From NCBI GenBank assembly GCA_029248185.1, contig JAQWJV010000010.1:1-64000 (forward strand): a stretch of 64,000 bases of DNA. Direction: 5' to 3'. Made by a program: the position numbers and the translations under genes. The notes beneath the pieces are model-generated. The model had not been told where the DNA came from, made no database searches, and was given only the letters and a program-made list of their open reading frames with translations. The DNA is from Flavobacteriaceae bacterium. GTDB taxonomy: Bacteria; Bacteroidota; Bacteroidia; Flavobacteriales; Flavobacteriaceae. Each line of letters starts with the position of its first letter. Positions within the stretch are counted from its first letter, which is position 1. This document shows, one piece after another, positions 26,459 to 36,702 of this stretch.

Positions 26459-27396
26459 AAGGCTTTGATTTTATTTACAATGGTTTGTGCTAATTTTTGA
26501 TGACTCTCTACTGTCCAACCTCCTACATGGGGGCTCAGGATAACATTTTCGGCTGAAAGTAAATACTCTAAGGGTTTAGGTAGATTTTTGGCATCAAAAA
26601 TAGATCGAAAGGAAGCCGGTTCATATTCTAAAACATCCAGTCCTGCACCGAGGATTTTTCCAGACTGAAGTCCTTCTACTAAATCTTTTGTGACCACAGC
26701 TTTTCCTCTTGCGGTATTGAGAAACCAGAAGGGATGTTTCATTCTATTAATAAAAGCTTGATCAATCATTTTTTCGGTAAGGGGAGTTTGTGGAATATGT
26801 AGGCTGACTATCTGTGCTTGTTTTTGAAGGGTTTTAAGATCTACTTGAGTAGCATTTTCATCATCGACATTGGGCAAAATGTCATGACAAAGAATGCGTA
26901 CATTAAAGCCTTTTAATTTTTGAGCTAAGTTTTTTCCTGTATTTCCGTAACCTATTATACCAACCGTTTTATTTTCTAATTCAAAGCCGCGGTGTGCTTC
27001 TCTAAGCCATTTGCCCTTTTGAATGCTTTGATGCCCCGAACGGAGTTTGTTCATGAGTCCCAACAGTAGACCCACTGTATGTTCTCCAACGGCATTTCGA
27101 TTTCCTTCAGGGGCTGCTATAAGATGAATGTTTTTTGAGTGTGCGTATTCTTGATCAATGTTTTCTAAACCCGCTCCCACACGAGCAATAAAGCGAAGCT
27201 TGTGTGCGGCATCAATAAAACTTTTATCAATCGGAAAACGACTACGGATAACAATTCCCTCGTATTGATCTACATTCTTTAAGATTGTTGTTAAAGGCGT
27301 TTTATAGGCTAAAATATTTTCATATTTCAAAGCTTCTAATCCTTTTAACAAAGAGGGATGATTCTCATCAACATGTAAAATTTTGGGAGTGTACAT
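26455..27396 (-). CDS. D-isomer-specific 2-hydroxyacid dehydrogenase
   Basis: The 313-residue NAD-dependent enzyme has a Rossmann motif GYGNTGKNL, substrate-loop arginine region (VRVGAGLENID-like ARVGAGLENID) and the catalytic His in SPHVGGW. It resembles phosphoglycerate dehydrogenase (SerA) without its regulatory domain, but could act on another 2-hydroxyacid. It lies directly after mgtE and overlaps the ArsC-like gene by four bases. Confidence 0.85.
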   Translation of the reverse strand: MYTPKILHVDENHPSLLKGLEALKYENILAYKTPLTTILKNVDQYEGIVIRSRFPIDKSFIDAAHKLRFIARVGAGLENIDQEYAHSKNIHLIAAPEGNRNAVGEHTVGLLLGLMNKLRSGHQSIQKGKWLREAHRGFELENKTVGIIGYGNTGKNLAQKLKGFNVRILCHDILPNVDDENATQVDLKTLQKQAQIVSLHIPQTPLTEKMIDQAFINRMKHPFWFLNTARGKAVVTKDLVEGLQSGKILGAGLDVLEYEPASFRSIFDAKNLPKPLEYLLSAENVILSPHVGGWTVESHQKLAQTIVNKIKAL

Positions 27397-28755
27397 CTAG
27401 AGAATTAGAATAAGTTTTGCGATGTAGAAAAACAAGAAGATTCCAAAAATATCGTTGGCTGTAGTAATAAATGGTCCTGTAGCAATTGCTGGGTCTATGC
27501 CTCTCTTGTCAAGAATAATAGGAACAAAGGTGCCTATTAATGCAGCAACAACAATAACCAACATCATGGAACCGGCTATTGTGAGACTAACCAGTAACTC
27601 TTGGTTTATTATCAAACCAAAAATAATAATGACTAGGGCGAGAGCAAAACCATTTATTAAACTGAGACCAATTTCTTTAATTAATCGATTCAAAGGCGAC
27701 CCTTTTACAGTGTCATTGGCTAAACCTTGGACAATAATGGCAGATGACTGTACGCCTACATTTCCCGCCATCGCAGCAATAAGGGGAGTATAGAAGAATA
27801 AATTGCGCAAGCGAGGCTGTTCCATTACAGATTCAAAATCTTGAAGGATAAAGACACTTCCTAAGCCACCCAAAAGACCCAAAAATAGCCACGGGAGCCG
27901 AGCTTTAACTAATTCGTATATGGTGTCATCGGCCTCTACATCATTTGAAATACCTGCCGCTAGTTGATAATCTTTTTCGGCTTCTTCTTTAATCACATCC
28001 ACAATATCGTCGATGGTAATTCGACCGACTAATTCTTTTTTTTTGTTTACAACCGGAATGGCTTCTAAATCATATTTTGACATGATTTTTGCAACTTCTT
28101 CATTGTTTTGATCTACAGTTACAAAATCTACATTAGGAATATAAATATCCTTGACCTTGTCTCTCGAGTTGGCTGTAATTAAATCTTTTAACGAAAGCCG
28201 TCCTTTGAGTGTATTGCTTTGATCCACAACATAGATGGAATGTACTCTAGTTACATGTTCTGCTTGGGCACGCATTTCATTTAAGCACTTTAAAACGCTT
28301 AAATTTTCTTCAACCTTAACGAGTTCTTTTGCCATAAGACCTCCTGCGGTATTTTCATCATATTTTAAAAGCTCACGAATATCTTTAACATGTTCGTCAT
28401 CTTGAATTTGAGACATGACTTTTTCCTGCCTTGCTTCGGGTAGTTCAAGGATGAGGTCAGTGGCATCATCTGAATCTAGTTCAGCAACTTCTTTCGCAAT
28501 CTCTTTTGCAGATAAGTTTTCTAAAATTCGTTCTCGAGTATCGGGATCCACTTCTGCAAGAGCGTCAGCAGTAGTTTCACTCTTTAAAAGCTTGATGATG
28601 TAAGTTGCTTCGTCTATAGAAAGATGCTCTATGATTTCTGCAATGTCGGCATAGTGTATGGACTTTAATTTTCTTTTTAAGGGGGTGTCTTCTCCTTGCT
28701 CAATCAGGGATTTAATGGTCTCTAAAAAGGGCGTGTCAATTTGAAATGTTCCCAT
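27397..28755 (-). CDS. mgtE: Magnesium transporter MgtE
   Basis: A 452-residue channel: an N-terminal MgtE helical domain ([12 protein letters not shown]), two CBS domains that sense Mg2+ (about 130-250), and five C-terminal membrane helices with the pore-region [18 protein letters not shown] longer frame begins at 28818 deep inside rsmA. The ATG at 28755 ([10 protein letters not shown]) is the more typical start and overlaps rsmA by 20 bases. It is the channel for Mg2+ entry across the inner membrane. Confidence 0.93.
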   Translation of the reverse strand: MGTFQIDTPFLETIKSLIEQGEDTPLKRKLKSIHYADIAEIIEHLSIDEATYIIKLLKSETTADALAEVDPDTRERILENLSAKEIAKEVAELDSDDATDLILELPEARQEKVMSQIQDDEHVKDIRELLKYDENTAGGLMAKELVKVEENLSVLKCLNEMRAQAEHVTRVHSIYVVDQSNTLKGRLSLKDLITANSRDKVKDIYIPNVDFVTVDQNNEEVAKIMSKYDLEAIPVVNKKKELVGRITIDDIVDVIKEEAEKDYQLAAGISNDVEADDTIYELVKARLPWLFLGLLGGLGSVFILQDFESVMEQPRLRNLFFYTPLIAAMAGNVGVQSSAIIVQGLANDTVKGSPLNRLIKEIGLSLINGFALALVIIIFGLIINQELLVSLTIAGSMMLVIVVAALIGTFVPIILDKRGIDPAIATGPFITTANDIFGIFLFFYIAKLILIL

Positions 28756-29521
28756 GGCCAATTCTTTTTGTGAGTTGGATAAAGTCATCACCAGAGAGCT
28801 TCTCTGGCCGCAGGTCAAAGATAGTATCTTCTCTCAACATATCAGAAAGATTCAATGTTTTTAAACTGTTACGTAATGTTTTTCGACGCTGTTGGAAGCT
28901 TAATTTGACAATTTTAAATAGAAGAGCTTCATCACAATCTAAACTATAATCCTCTTTACGAACCATTTGCATTACTGCGGAATCTACTTTAGGGGGTGGT
29001 TTAAATACATCTGGAGGAACAGTAAATAAATATGTGGTGTCATAGAATATTTGTACAAGAACAGAAAGGATCCCGTATTTTTTAGAACCTGGAGGTTCGC
29101 ATATTCTTTCTGCAACTTCTTTTTGGAACATTCCTGCAAAAAAGGGGATTTGACCCCTATTTTCTAGAGTTTTGAAAACAATTTGGGTTGAAATATTGTA
29201 GGGGAAATTACCAATTATGGCAAATGAATCCGTTCCAAAAAGTGTTTTTAAATCTATTTTTAAGAAGTCCCCTTCTATCAGTTTGACTTCAATTTCACTG
29301 TAGGTGTTTTGTAAATAATTGACCGATTCACGATCAATTTCAATCAGGTGAAGGTTTTTTGTTTTAGGAACTAAAAACTGGGTAAGAACTCCCATTCCTG
29401 GCCCTATTTCAAGTACCTTTTCATATTGATCAAAAAGGAGTGTATCTGCAATTTTTTGGGCAATAGTTAGATCGGTTAAAAAATGTTGCCCTAACTTTTT
29501 CTTTGCTCGAACAGGCTTCAT
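28736..29521 (-). CDS. rsmA: 16S rRNA dimethyladenosine transferase KsgA
   Basis: The 261-residue SAM-dependent enzyme dimethylates A1518 and A1519 of 16S rRNA. The N-terminus [13 protein letters not shown] motif [12 protein letters not shown], catalytic [10 protein letters not shown] (NFPY in place of the commoner NLPY) and C-terminal [10 protein letters not shown] are all present. It overlaps the DUF4286 gene upstream by four bases and mgtE downstream. Confidence 0.96.
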   Translation of the reverse strand: MKPVRAKKKLGQHFLTDLTIAQKIADTLLFDQYEKVLEIGPGMGVLTQFLVPKTKNLHLIEIDRESVNYLQNTYSEIEVKLIEGDFLKIDLKTLFGTDSFAIIGNFPYNISTQIVFKTLENRGQIPFFAGMFQKEVAERICEPPGSKKYGILSVLVQIFYDTTYLFTVPPDVFKPPPKVDSAVMQMVRKEDYSLDCDEALLFKIVKLSFQQRRKTLRNSLKTLNLSDMLREDTIFDLRPEKLSGDDFIQLTKRIGHGNISN

Positions 29522-29829
29522 GATTGATTACTTACTAATTCCAGCTGTGTTTCAAAAGACAAAACTTGTTCACCAAATTTTTCATGTATTTCCTGCTTGA
29601 GAAGCGTTGCTTCATTGTCTAAATAGTCTTGAAGATGGCGTCTGGAACTTGCTTTGTATTGAACAGCATAAGTGGGATCTGAGGGTTGCTCCATGCCAAC
29701 TTTTAAAATAGTAACCTGATCAAAGTATGAGGTCTCTAGCACCTTAGGAATATGATGGGTTTGCATCCATTCTAACCAATTTTCATCGATTTCAGGAGCT
29801 ACTTGCGAAGTGACGTTATAAATAATCAT
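29518..29829 (-). CDS. DUF4286 family protein
   Basis: The 103-residue protein starts [15 protein letters not shown] and has the [12 protein letters not shown] segment typical of DUF4286, a small dimeric ferredoxin-like fold of unknown function widespread in Bacteroidota. It shares one base with serS upstream and overlaps rsmA by four bases, so it is co-translated with translation-related genes. Confidence 0.9.
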   Translation of the reverse strand: MIIYNVTSQVAPEIDENWLEWMQTHHIPKVLETSYFDQVTILKVGMEQPSDPTYAVQYKASSRRHLQDYLDNEATLLKQEIHEKFGEQVLSFETQLELVSNQS

Positions 29830-31100
29830 TATTCAATTCGGTCAAAACCAGTGAAAGGTACCAGCGCTTTTGGAATCGTAATTCCATCGGGTGTTTGACA
29901 ATTTTCTAATAATCCTGCGACCACACGAGGAAGCGCTAATGAACTTCCGTTTAGGGTATGAACATTTTGCTTGTTACCCGATTTGTCCTTGTATCTCAAC
30001 TGTAATCGTTCTGCTTGAAAGCTGTTGAAGGTTGAAACAGAGCTAATTTCTAGCCAACGTTCCTGAGCAGTTGAATAAATTTCAAAATCATAGGTTAGGG
30101 CAGAGGTGAAGCCTATATCGCCACCACACAATCTTAAAATTCGATAGGGGAGTTCTAATTCATTTAAAATAGATTTAATGTGTTCCACCATATTGTCTAA
30201 GGCCTCCATGGCGTTTTGAGGTTCTTCAATACGCACAATTTCCACTTTATCAAATTGATGAAGTCTATTGAGGCCTCTAACGTGTGCTCCATAACTACCT
30301 GCTTCTCTTCTAAAACAGGGAGTGTAACCCGTTAAACAAATTGGAAGCTCAGTAACTTCAAGCAGCGTATTACGATAAAGATTGGTTAGTGGAACTTCTG
30401 CTGTAGGAATCAAATAAAGATCATCGTTCGTCACGTGATACATTTGTCCTTCTTTGTCGGGAAGTTGACCCGTTCCAAAGCCAGAGGCTTCATTGACTAG
30501 GTGGGGTACTTGCATTTCTTTGTATCCAGCAGCTGTATTTTTATCAAAAAAATAATTGATCAACCCTCTTTGTAAACGGGCTCCTTTTCCTTTATAAACG
30601 GGAAAGCCTGCCCCTGTAATTTTACTTCCCAATTCAAAATCAATCAGGTCGTATTTATTTGCTAGTTCCCAGTGGGGAAGTGCTTTTTCATACAACTTTG
30701 GGATAGTACCTGATTTAAATATTTCTTCGTTATCTTCTTCACTGGTTCCCGATGGAACACTTTCGTGGGGAATATTGGGAATCTGAGTTCTTAATTCAAA
30801 TAATGTATCTGATGTTTTTTGCAATTCTTCTTGCAGTGTTTTGGTTTGGATTTTTATTGCAGCCGATTCTTCTTTTAAAACAGTAGCTTTTTCAGGATTT
30901 CCACTTTTAAAAAGCGCACCAATTTCTTTGGCTAATTGATTGGCTCTTGCTAATTGCTGGTCTAAAGTAGCCTGTTGGCCTCGTCGCTCTTGGTCTAAAC
31001 CAATAATGTTATCAATTAATTCAGGGTGTTTAAAATTCCTTTTTTCTAAGCCTTTTAGTATCCTTTCTTTATTTTCTCTAATGAATTGCAGTGCGAGCAT
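29829..31100 (-). CDS. serS: Seryl-tRNA synthetase
   Basis: A 423-residue class II synthetase with an N-terminal antiparallel coiled coil (about 30-100) that grips the tRNA-Ser variable arm, motif 2 (FRREAGSYGAHVRGLNR) and motif 3 (LPRVVAGLLENCQ). Length is normal. It lies 29 bases after ribF in the same direction. Confidence 0.97.
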   Translation of the reverse strand: MLALQFIRENKERILKGLEKRNFKHPELIDNIIGLDQERRGQQATLDQQLARANQLAKEIGALFKSGNPEKATVLKEESAAIKIQTKTLQEELQKTSDTLFELRTQIPNIPHESVPSGTSEEDNEEIFKSGTIPKLYEKALPHWELANKYDLIDFELGSKITGAGFPVYKGKGARLQRGLINYFFDKNTAAGYKEMQVPHLVNEASGFGTGQLPDKEGQMYHVTNDDLYLIPTAEVPLTNLYRNTLLEVTELPICLTGYTPCFRREAGSYGAHVRGLNRLHQFDKVEIVRIEEPQNAMEALDNMVEHIKSILNELELPYRILRLCGGDIGFTSALTYDFEIYSTAQERWLEISSVSTFNSFQAERLQLRYKDKSGNKQNVHTLNGSSLALPRVVAGLLENCQTPDGITIPKALVPFTGFDRIE

Positions 31101-31129
31101 AGAATTTTTTTTGTAAAAATAAAGTAATT

Positions 31130-32068
31130 TTATTTCAACCCTTTTATCGCAAGAGTTCTTTTACAATTTTCTTTATCTTTTATTAATTGATTTTTAAGCG
31201 CTTCAAGGGAATTAAATTTTTGTTCATCTCTAATTTTATCCAGTAAACAAACGGTGATGGTTTTGTTGTATAAATCTTCATTAAAGTCAAAAATATGGAT
31301 TTCGATACTTTGATCTTCACCCTTTAATGTGGGACGAGTACCAATGTTCATCATACCAAAATGAATAGTCTTATTTTGTTTTACAGAAACAAGATATACT
31401 CCATGTGGAGGGATGATTTTATAGGGAGTGTCTATTTGAAGATTTGCAGTAGGAAATGCGAGTGTTCTCCCAATTCTTTTTCCTTCAGTTACTTTACCTG
31501 TTAACTGAAATGGACGTCCCAGAAATTCTTGTACCTTTTGAAAATCAGCTGCAGCTATGGCTTTTCTTATTTTGGTTGAGCTTACGGTAATCGATTCTAT
31601 TTCTTGTGCATTGATGACATTGACTTTGAAATCATATTGTTTTCCATACGTTATCAAATCTTCTACTGTGGCCTCTCGATTTCTGCCAAAACGATGGTCA
31701 TAACCAATATATAGAAAAGCAATATTGAGTTGTTTTACCAAGATGTTTTTAGTGAATTCTAAAGCGGTGAGTTTTGAAAATTCAATAGAGAAGGGGTGTA
31801 TGATGAGATTGTCAACGCCTAATTTTCTCAAGAAATCTTCCCGTTCTTGTATTGTATCAATAAGTTTTATTTGAGATTCTTTTTGTAACACCATTCTAGG
31901 ATGCGGAAAGAAAGTCAAAACATTAGCGAGTAAGTTTTCTTTTTTAGCTTTGGCTACAAGGGTTTGAATAATTTTTTGATGACCAATATGAATTCCATCA
32001 AAAGTACCAATTGTCAAAATTGATTTTTTGTCTGCAGGATAGGAGTTGATGTCTTTGTAGACTTTCAT
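31130..32068 (-). CDS. ribF: Bifunctional riboflavin kinase / FAD synthetase
   Basis: The 312-residue enzyme makes FMN and FAD from riboflavin. The N-terminal FAD synthetase domain has TIGTFDGIHIGHQ and the C-terminal flavokinase domain has GKRIGRTLAFPTANL. An open frame reaches 32161, but the ATG at 32068 (MKVYKDINSY) is the family-typical start, and a promoter -7 box lies inside the longer frame. It probably starts the ribF-serS-DUF4286-rsmA-mgtE transcript. Confidence 0.95.
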   Translation of the reverse strand: MKVYKDINSYPADKKSILTIGTFDGIHIGHQKIIQTLVAKAKKENLLANVLTFFPHPRMVLQKESQIKLIDTIQEREDFLRKLGVDNLIIHPFSIEFSKLTALEFTKNILVKQLNIAFLYIGYDHRFGRNREATVEDLITYGKQYDFKVNVINAQEIESITVSSTKIRKAIAAADFQKVQEFLGRPFQLTGKVTEGKRIGRTLAFPTANLQIDTPYKIIPPHGVYLVSVKQNKTIHFGMMNIGTRPTLKGEDQSIEIHIFDFNEDLYNKTITVCLLDKIRDEQKFNSLEALKNQLIKDKENCKRTLAIKGLK

Positions 32069-32096
32069 TCTTTTAAAAAGAATTTTATTTAAGGGA

Positions 32097-32104
32097 CAAA
32101 AATA
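32097..32104 (-). promoter_or_regulatory. -7 box of the ribF promoter
   Basis: Read on the minus strand this is TATTTTTG, an exact TAnnTTTG match 28 bases before the ribF ATG. No clear -33 TTG is seen. It supports the shorter RibF protein. Confidence 0.45.
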
Positions 32105-32192
32105 AGACATTAGCATCGATAGACTAATTTGTTTCCTTATTTTTAACCAGTATAGTAACATAAAAAATCAAATTCAGTAATACTTATTTTAC

Positions 32193-35100
32193 TTGAAAAA
32201 TTATTTTATCAAACCTTTTTGGGTTATTCTATTTTTATTCTTTTTAATCAATAAAATGAAGGGACAAGAACTTTGGACAAAAGTTCAAGCTCCCGTGGTT
32301 GGTAATTTTTTGCATTCACAACAATTTGGAGAGGAGTATTATGTATTTAATGGTCTGGGATTGTTATCCACACAAAAAGGGATTAAGGCGATTGGGATTA
32401 AACAAACGATTGTTTTACCCAATGAAAACAGTGAAATGGAAACGTTTTCAATTGAAGCCATCCCCCTTCTGTCGGATGCCCTTTCCCGTCGCTTTCCAAA
32501 CTTAAAGACTTATCAAGGGCGAAGTGTGAGTCGACCCGAAGTTCGAGTGAGGTTGAGTACACATTCCAATGGAATTAATGCATGGTTAAAATTAACCGAT
32601 GGGCCTGATTTTTTCATTCAAACGCAGAAGGGAAAAAAGAATCTGCATTATGCATATTTAAAATCTAGAGCAGATTTCGCTCCTTCCTTATCGTGTAAGA
32701 CGTTTGATCTTTTGTCTAAGAGTCAATCTACCGATGCTGCTGCCAAATCAATAGCAACGAATAATGAAATTAGAATATTTAGAATTGCGATAGCCACAAC
32801 TGGAGAATACACCACTTTTTGGGGCGATAATGATGATTCTAATGGAACCAATGCGGAAGACGCTTATGGAGCTGTAGTCAGCTCATTGAATCGAATTAGT
32901 AGTGTATTTGAAGATGAAGTGAAAGTTAGACTTGAGTTGGTGTCGGATGAAAGTTTAATTTATGAGGATGCAGAAACTGACCCATTTACAGGAGAATATG
33001 CAAGTGAACTTCAAACCGCTTTAGATGAAGTAATAGGTGACGATGCCTATGATGTAGGACATCTTTTTGATTATGGACAACCTAACGGTGATGCAGGATG
33101 TATTGGTTGTGTTTGTGAATCTGGAAAGAAGGGACAAGGGTTTTCTACCCATCCTTTTCGTGATATTTTCGGAGGAGAATATCGCAATGATTACTTTGAT
33201 TTAGATTATGCTGGACATGAAATTGGACATCAATTTGGGGCTTATCATACCTTTTCTTTCAACGCTGAAGGAACAGGTTATAATGCTGAGCCCGGCAGTG
33301 GTTCAACCATAATGGCATATGCTGGAATTACAGGCGAAGATGATATTCAATTACATGGAGATCCCTATTTTCATTATTACAGTATTCAAAATATTTTGGA
33401 TGTGGTAACTCGTGCAAACTGCGCTGTTTTGGAGCCTTATGAGGCTCCAATTTTTACAACCCATGCAGGAGAAGAATATTATATTCCCATAGGAACAGCC
33501 TACAAACTTGAAGCAGCACAAGTGGAAGAGGTTGAGGGAACTACATATTGTTGGGAACAGTTGGACAGTGGACAAGTCACTTCCGATAGCTTTGGATCTG
33601 ATAATGTGATAGGATCTTTGGCTCGCTCTTTACCTCCAACTTCTGATACAATTAGGACAATTCCCAATCCAAAACAGTTAATGAATAATACTTTAATTCA
33701 AGAAAATCCCGCTGTGGATGATGCCTGGGAAACGGTACCCACAGTTGGAAGAATTTTGAATTGGGGTCTGACGGTAAGAAGACCTTTTGAGAATAAAATT
33801 CAAGTAGCCCAAGATAAAACCCAAATTACCGTGGTTGCTTCTGCAGGTTCATTTTTGGTGAGCTCCCACGCAGATTCAGACATTGTAATAAGAGGTGGAA
33901 CTAGGGAAACCATTACATGGGAGGTTTCCCATACGGATAAAGCTCCCATAAATGTTTCAGAAGTAGCAATTTATCTTTCATCAGATGGAGGATTGACTTT
34001 TCCTGTGATTTTAGCCAATGCAGTGCCTAATTCGGGAGTCGCAGAGGTTATAATTCCAAATGATATAGAAACCAGCCAAGCTCGAATAAAAATTGCAGCC
34101 AAAGCGGGAATATTTTTTGCGTATAATTCCTCGAATTTCACCATTAAACCCCGTAATCTTCTCATAGAATTTGATTCTTATTTGGCTGAAAATTGTGGTG
34201 CTGATTTAGTACGATATGATTTCTCTATCCAGAGAACTAGTGGTTTTGATGCAGTTTTTTCTCCACAAATTAATAATTTACCTGTGGGAGTTCAAGCCAG
34301 CTTTTCCAGAACTACTTATACGAGCGAACAGACCAGAGGTTATTTTACCTTACAAGGGCTAAGGGATATTTTACCCCTAGATTATGATCTATTTTTCAGC
34401 ATTGTTCTAACTTCTGAATCAGACGAATTCCCATTTGTTCTCAAGCAGAGAGACGAAAATTTAAATCCACCTGAATTAGTTGTACCTCTAGATAATGCTA
34501 TTTCTCAGAATATTGATTTGCAATTTGAATGGGAGGATGACACCAATGTAGATTCATCACGACTTCAGGTTTCTCTTACGGATAATTTCAATTCTTTTGT
34601 GCAAGACACCCTATTGACCCAAAACTTTTTTTCAATGAATTCCCTTGAGCCTGCGACTACTTATTATTGGCGGGTACAAAACCGAAACATTTGCAATGAA
34701 GGAGCTTTTTCAGATATTTTTTCTTTTACTACTAATCCGAAATCCTGCTTGAAACTGTCTTCAGTATCTCTTCCAATTAATCTTGATGATGCAACCGAAA
34801 ATGCAATAGGAATTACAACGGCATCAATAATTGTTAATAATGATCTACCCATATTGGATATAAATGTTTTGGTGGATATTGAGCATACTTATGTAGGGGA
34901 TCTGATGCTTTACCTGGAATCCCCAAAAGGAATTCGGTATTTATTGAGTGGTGAAATCGGGGAGTCCAATGATGATTATATCCAGACTTTATTTGATCAA
35001 GAAGCACAGTCAGCAATTTTTGAGGCGGAAGCACCTTTTACAGGTTCTTTTCAGCCGCTTCAAAATATTAGCCAACTTTATGGGACTTCATCCTTTGGTA

Positions 35101-36023
35101 CTTGGAAATTGATTGTCCATGATCTCTATGTTGAGGATTCAGGTCAATTGCGTGAATTCACCCTTGATTTGTGCGTTCAAGGCATACCTTTAGCCAATAG
35201 CGATGATGATTCTATCGTTGATGAGAACGATAACTGTCCTTTATTGACAAATGAAAATCAAGAAGATATCGATGGAAATGGAATTGGCGATGTATGTGAT
35301 ATTTTTTCGACAAAAAACATAAGTCTTACAAAGAAAAATACGAGTTGTCCAGAGAAGGATAATGGATCCCTTACTTTTAATGCAAGGGCTGAATACGATT
35401 ATAATGTAACAGTTACAGGACCTGATGGTTATCTAAAAGAGCTTGTATTTACTACTCAGGGTAGGACATTAGAAGGACTAGCAGCGGGGAATTATGATAT
35501 TTGTGTGCGTGCTGATTCATTTCCAGAGTTTGAATCTTGTTTTGAAACGCAAATTACGGCTCCTTTAGCATTGAATGTTCAAGCAAAATGGAATTCTTCT
35601 ACCTCAATTTTAGATCTAGATTTGTCTGGAGCTGATTCCTTTAATGTTTCCATCAATAATGAAACAAAAACTTTTGTTCGAGGAGAACAAGTACAAGTTA
35701 TACTTTCTCAAAAAACGAATTTTATTCAAGTAACTACAGCTAATCCCTGCCAAGGCATTTATGAGGAATGGATAAATCTGGGAGAGAATGCACAAGTATA
35801 TCCTAATCCTGTTTCAAATGAAGCAAGGCTTATTTTACCCAGAGAACGTTCAGCGACCGTGGGACTCTTCTCCGGTGCTGGAGATGTAATTTGGGAGTCC
35901 CAATACGAAGCCTCCAATAATGACGTTGTTCTGATTCCGATGAATCAACTGCATCCTGGCTGGTATCTAATCCGAATAGATTATGATAGCTATTCAGAAA
36001 CGCTAAAAGTTTTAAAACAATGA
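32193..36023 (+). CDS. T9SS-exported metzincin metalloprotease, multidomain
   Basis: A 1276-residue secreted protein starting with TTG, which gives a good signal peptide (hydrophobic stretch, then KMKGQ). Order of domains: a reprolysin-type (M12B) zinc protease with HEIGHQFGAYH (about 341-351) and a Met-turn STIMAYAG; beta-sandwich regions; an FN3-like module (about 765-850) with FEWEDD and YYWRV; a proprotein-convertase P-domain (HTYVGDLMLYLESP, FGTWKLIVHD; about 860-1005); a thrombospondin type 3-like Ca2+ segment (DSDDDSIVDENDNCP-type); and a T9SS type A sorting tail (YPNPVSNEARLILP to the end). It should be delivered to the cell surface or medium by T9SS. It overlaps the next gene by four bases. 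Confidence 0.9.
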   Translation: MKNYFIKPFWVILFLFFLINKMKGQELWTKVQAPVVGNFLHSQQFGEEYYVFNGLGLLSTQKGIKAIGIKQTIVLPNENSEMETFSIEAIPLLSDALSRRFPNLKTYQGRSVSRPEVRVRLSTHSNGINAWLKLTDGPDFFIQTQKGKKNLHYAYLKSRADFAPSLSCKTFDLLSKSQSTDAAAKSIATNNEIRIFRIAIATTGEYTTFWGDNDDSNGTNAEDAYGAVVSSLNRISSVFEDEVKVRLELVSDESLIYEDAETDPFTGEYASELQTALDEVIGDDAYDVGHLFDYGQPNGDAGCIGCVCESGKKGQGFSTHPFRDIFGGEYRNDYFDLDYAGHEIGHQFGAYHTFSFNAEGTGYNAEPGSGSTIMAYAGITGEDDIQLHGDPYFHYYSIQNILDVVTRANCAVLEPYEAPIFTTHAGEEYYIPIGTAYKLEAAQVEEVEGTTYCWEQLDSGQVTSDSFGSDNVIGSLARSLPPTSDTIRTIPNPKQLMNNTLIQENPAVDDAWETVPTVGRILNWGLTVRRPFENKIQVAQDKTQITVVASAGSFLVSSHADSDIVIRGGTRETITWEVSHTDKAPINVSEVAIYLSSDGGLTFPVILANAVPNSGVAEVIIPNDIETSQARIKIAAKAGIFFAYNSSNFTIKPRNLLIEFDSYLAENCGADLVRYDFSIQRTSGFDAVFSPQINNLPVGVQASFSRTTYTSEQTRGYFTLQGLRDILPLDYDLFFSIVLTSESDEFPFVLKQRDENLNPPELVVPLDNAISQNIDLQFEWEDDTNVDSSRLQVSLTDNFNSFVQDTLLTQNFFSMNSLEPATTYYWRVQNRNICNEGAFSDIFSFTTNPKSCLKLSSVSLPINLDDATENAIGITTASIIVNNDLPILDINVLVDIEHTYVGDLMLYLESPKGIRYLLSGEIGESNDDYIQTLFDQEAQSAIFEAEAPFTGSFQPLQNISQLYGTSSFGTWKLIVHDLYVEDSGQLREFTLDLCVQGIPLANSDDDSIVDENDNCPLLTNENQEDIDGNGIGDVCDIFSTKNISLTKKNTSCPEKDNGSLTFNARAEYDYNVTVTGPDGYLKELVFTTQGRTLEGLAAGNYDICVRADSFPEFESCFETQITAPLALNVQAKWNSSTSILDLDLSGADSFNVSINNETKTFVRGEQVQVILSQKTNFIQVTTANPCQGIYEEWINLGENAQVYPNPVSNEARLILPRERSATVGLFSGAGDVIWESQYEASNNDVVLIPMNQLHPGWYLIRIDYDSYSETLKVLKQ

Positions 36024-36694
36024 GACAGCTATTTGTTTTGATGGTTCTTTTGTTTTTGGGTTGTGGTCCTGAGCCGATTCCAGCACCAAAACCATCGATT
36101 CTTATACTACCAGACAATTTGAATACCTGTAACACGGCTTCACGAGTTAACGATTTTGAAAGTCAGGTTCGTTTCCAATGGACTGCAGCTTTAGATACAG
36201 ACAGTTATGAGCTAGTGATTGAAAATACCTTAACTAGGCAGAAACGAACGGTTTCTACGTCTTTGCTATCCGAGTCAGTCCAGCTTCCAAGCGGTGCGCC
36301 CTACTCCTGGTATGTACTTTCGAAATCCCTTTTATCAGAAGCTATGGGGCAAAGTTCAGTTTGGCAATTTTATTTGGAAGGGAATCCTCAGGCAAGTCAT
36401 TTTCCATTTCCAGCTCAATTATTAGAGCCTGCAAATAAGGCAGAGGTTGGATTGAATAATTCAAATTCGCTTCTTTTTCAATGGAATGGCAATGATTTAG
36501 ATGGAGATATTGAGTCCTATGATTTGTATTTGGGAGAATTCACAGATGCATTAACTCAGGTAAGAGAAGGTTTAACAAACAATCAAACAGAACTTCAACT
36601 ACTTGAAAACACCCTGTACTTTTGGCAAGTAATAAGTATAGATAGGGAAGGAAATCGTTCCTATTCAGAAATTTTTCAATTTCAAACCTTTTAA
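36020..36694 (+). CDS. Lipoprotein with two FN3-like modules
   Basis: A 224-residue protein with a lipoprotein signal (lipobox LFLGC, Cys at about 15) and two beta-sandwich repeats, each ending in a W-containing strand: SYELVIENT...YSWYVLSK and SYDLYLGEF...YFWQVISI, closing with FQFQTF. The pattern matches the FN3-like module of the protease just upstream (YYWRVQNRN...FSFTT). The four-base ATGA overlap implies translational coupling. It may bind, anchor or shield the protease or its target; no precise function is known. Confidence 0.75.
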   Translation: MRQLFVLMVLLFLGCGPEPIPAPKPSILILPDNLNTCNTASRVNDFESQVRFQWTAALDTDSYELVIENTLTRQKRTVSTSLLSESVQLPSGAPYSWYVLSKSLLSEAMGQSSVWQFYLEGNPQASHFPFPAQLLEPANKAEVGLNNSNSLLFQWNGNDLDGDIESYDLYLGEFTDALTQVREGLTNNQTELQLLENTLYFWQVISIDREGNRSYSEIFQFQTF

Positions 36695-36702
36695 AACCTA
36701 AT

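Noticed and set aside
27455-27793. 112-residue open frame on the plus strand
   Set aside because: It is the complement of the membrane part of mgtE; its hydrophobicity is an artefact of the opposite strand.
35830-36135. 101-residue open frame on the minus strand across the protease/lipoprotein join
   Set aside because: Both plus-strand genes here are well supported and overlap by four bases.
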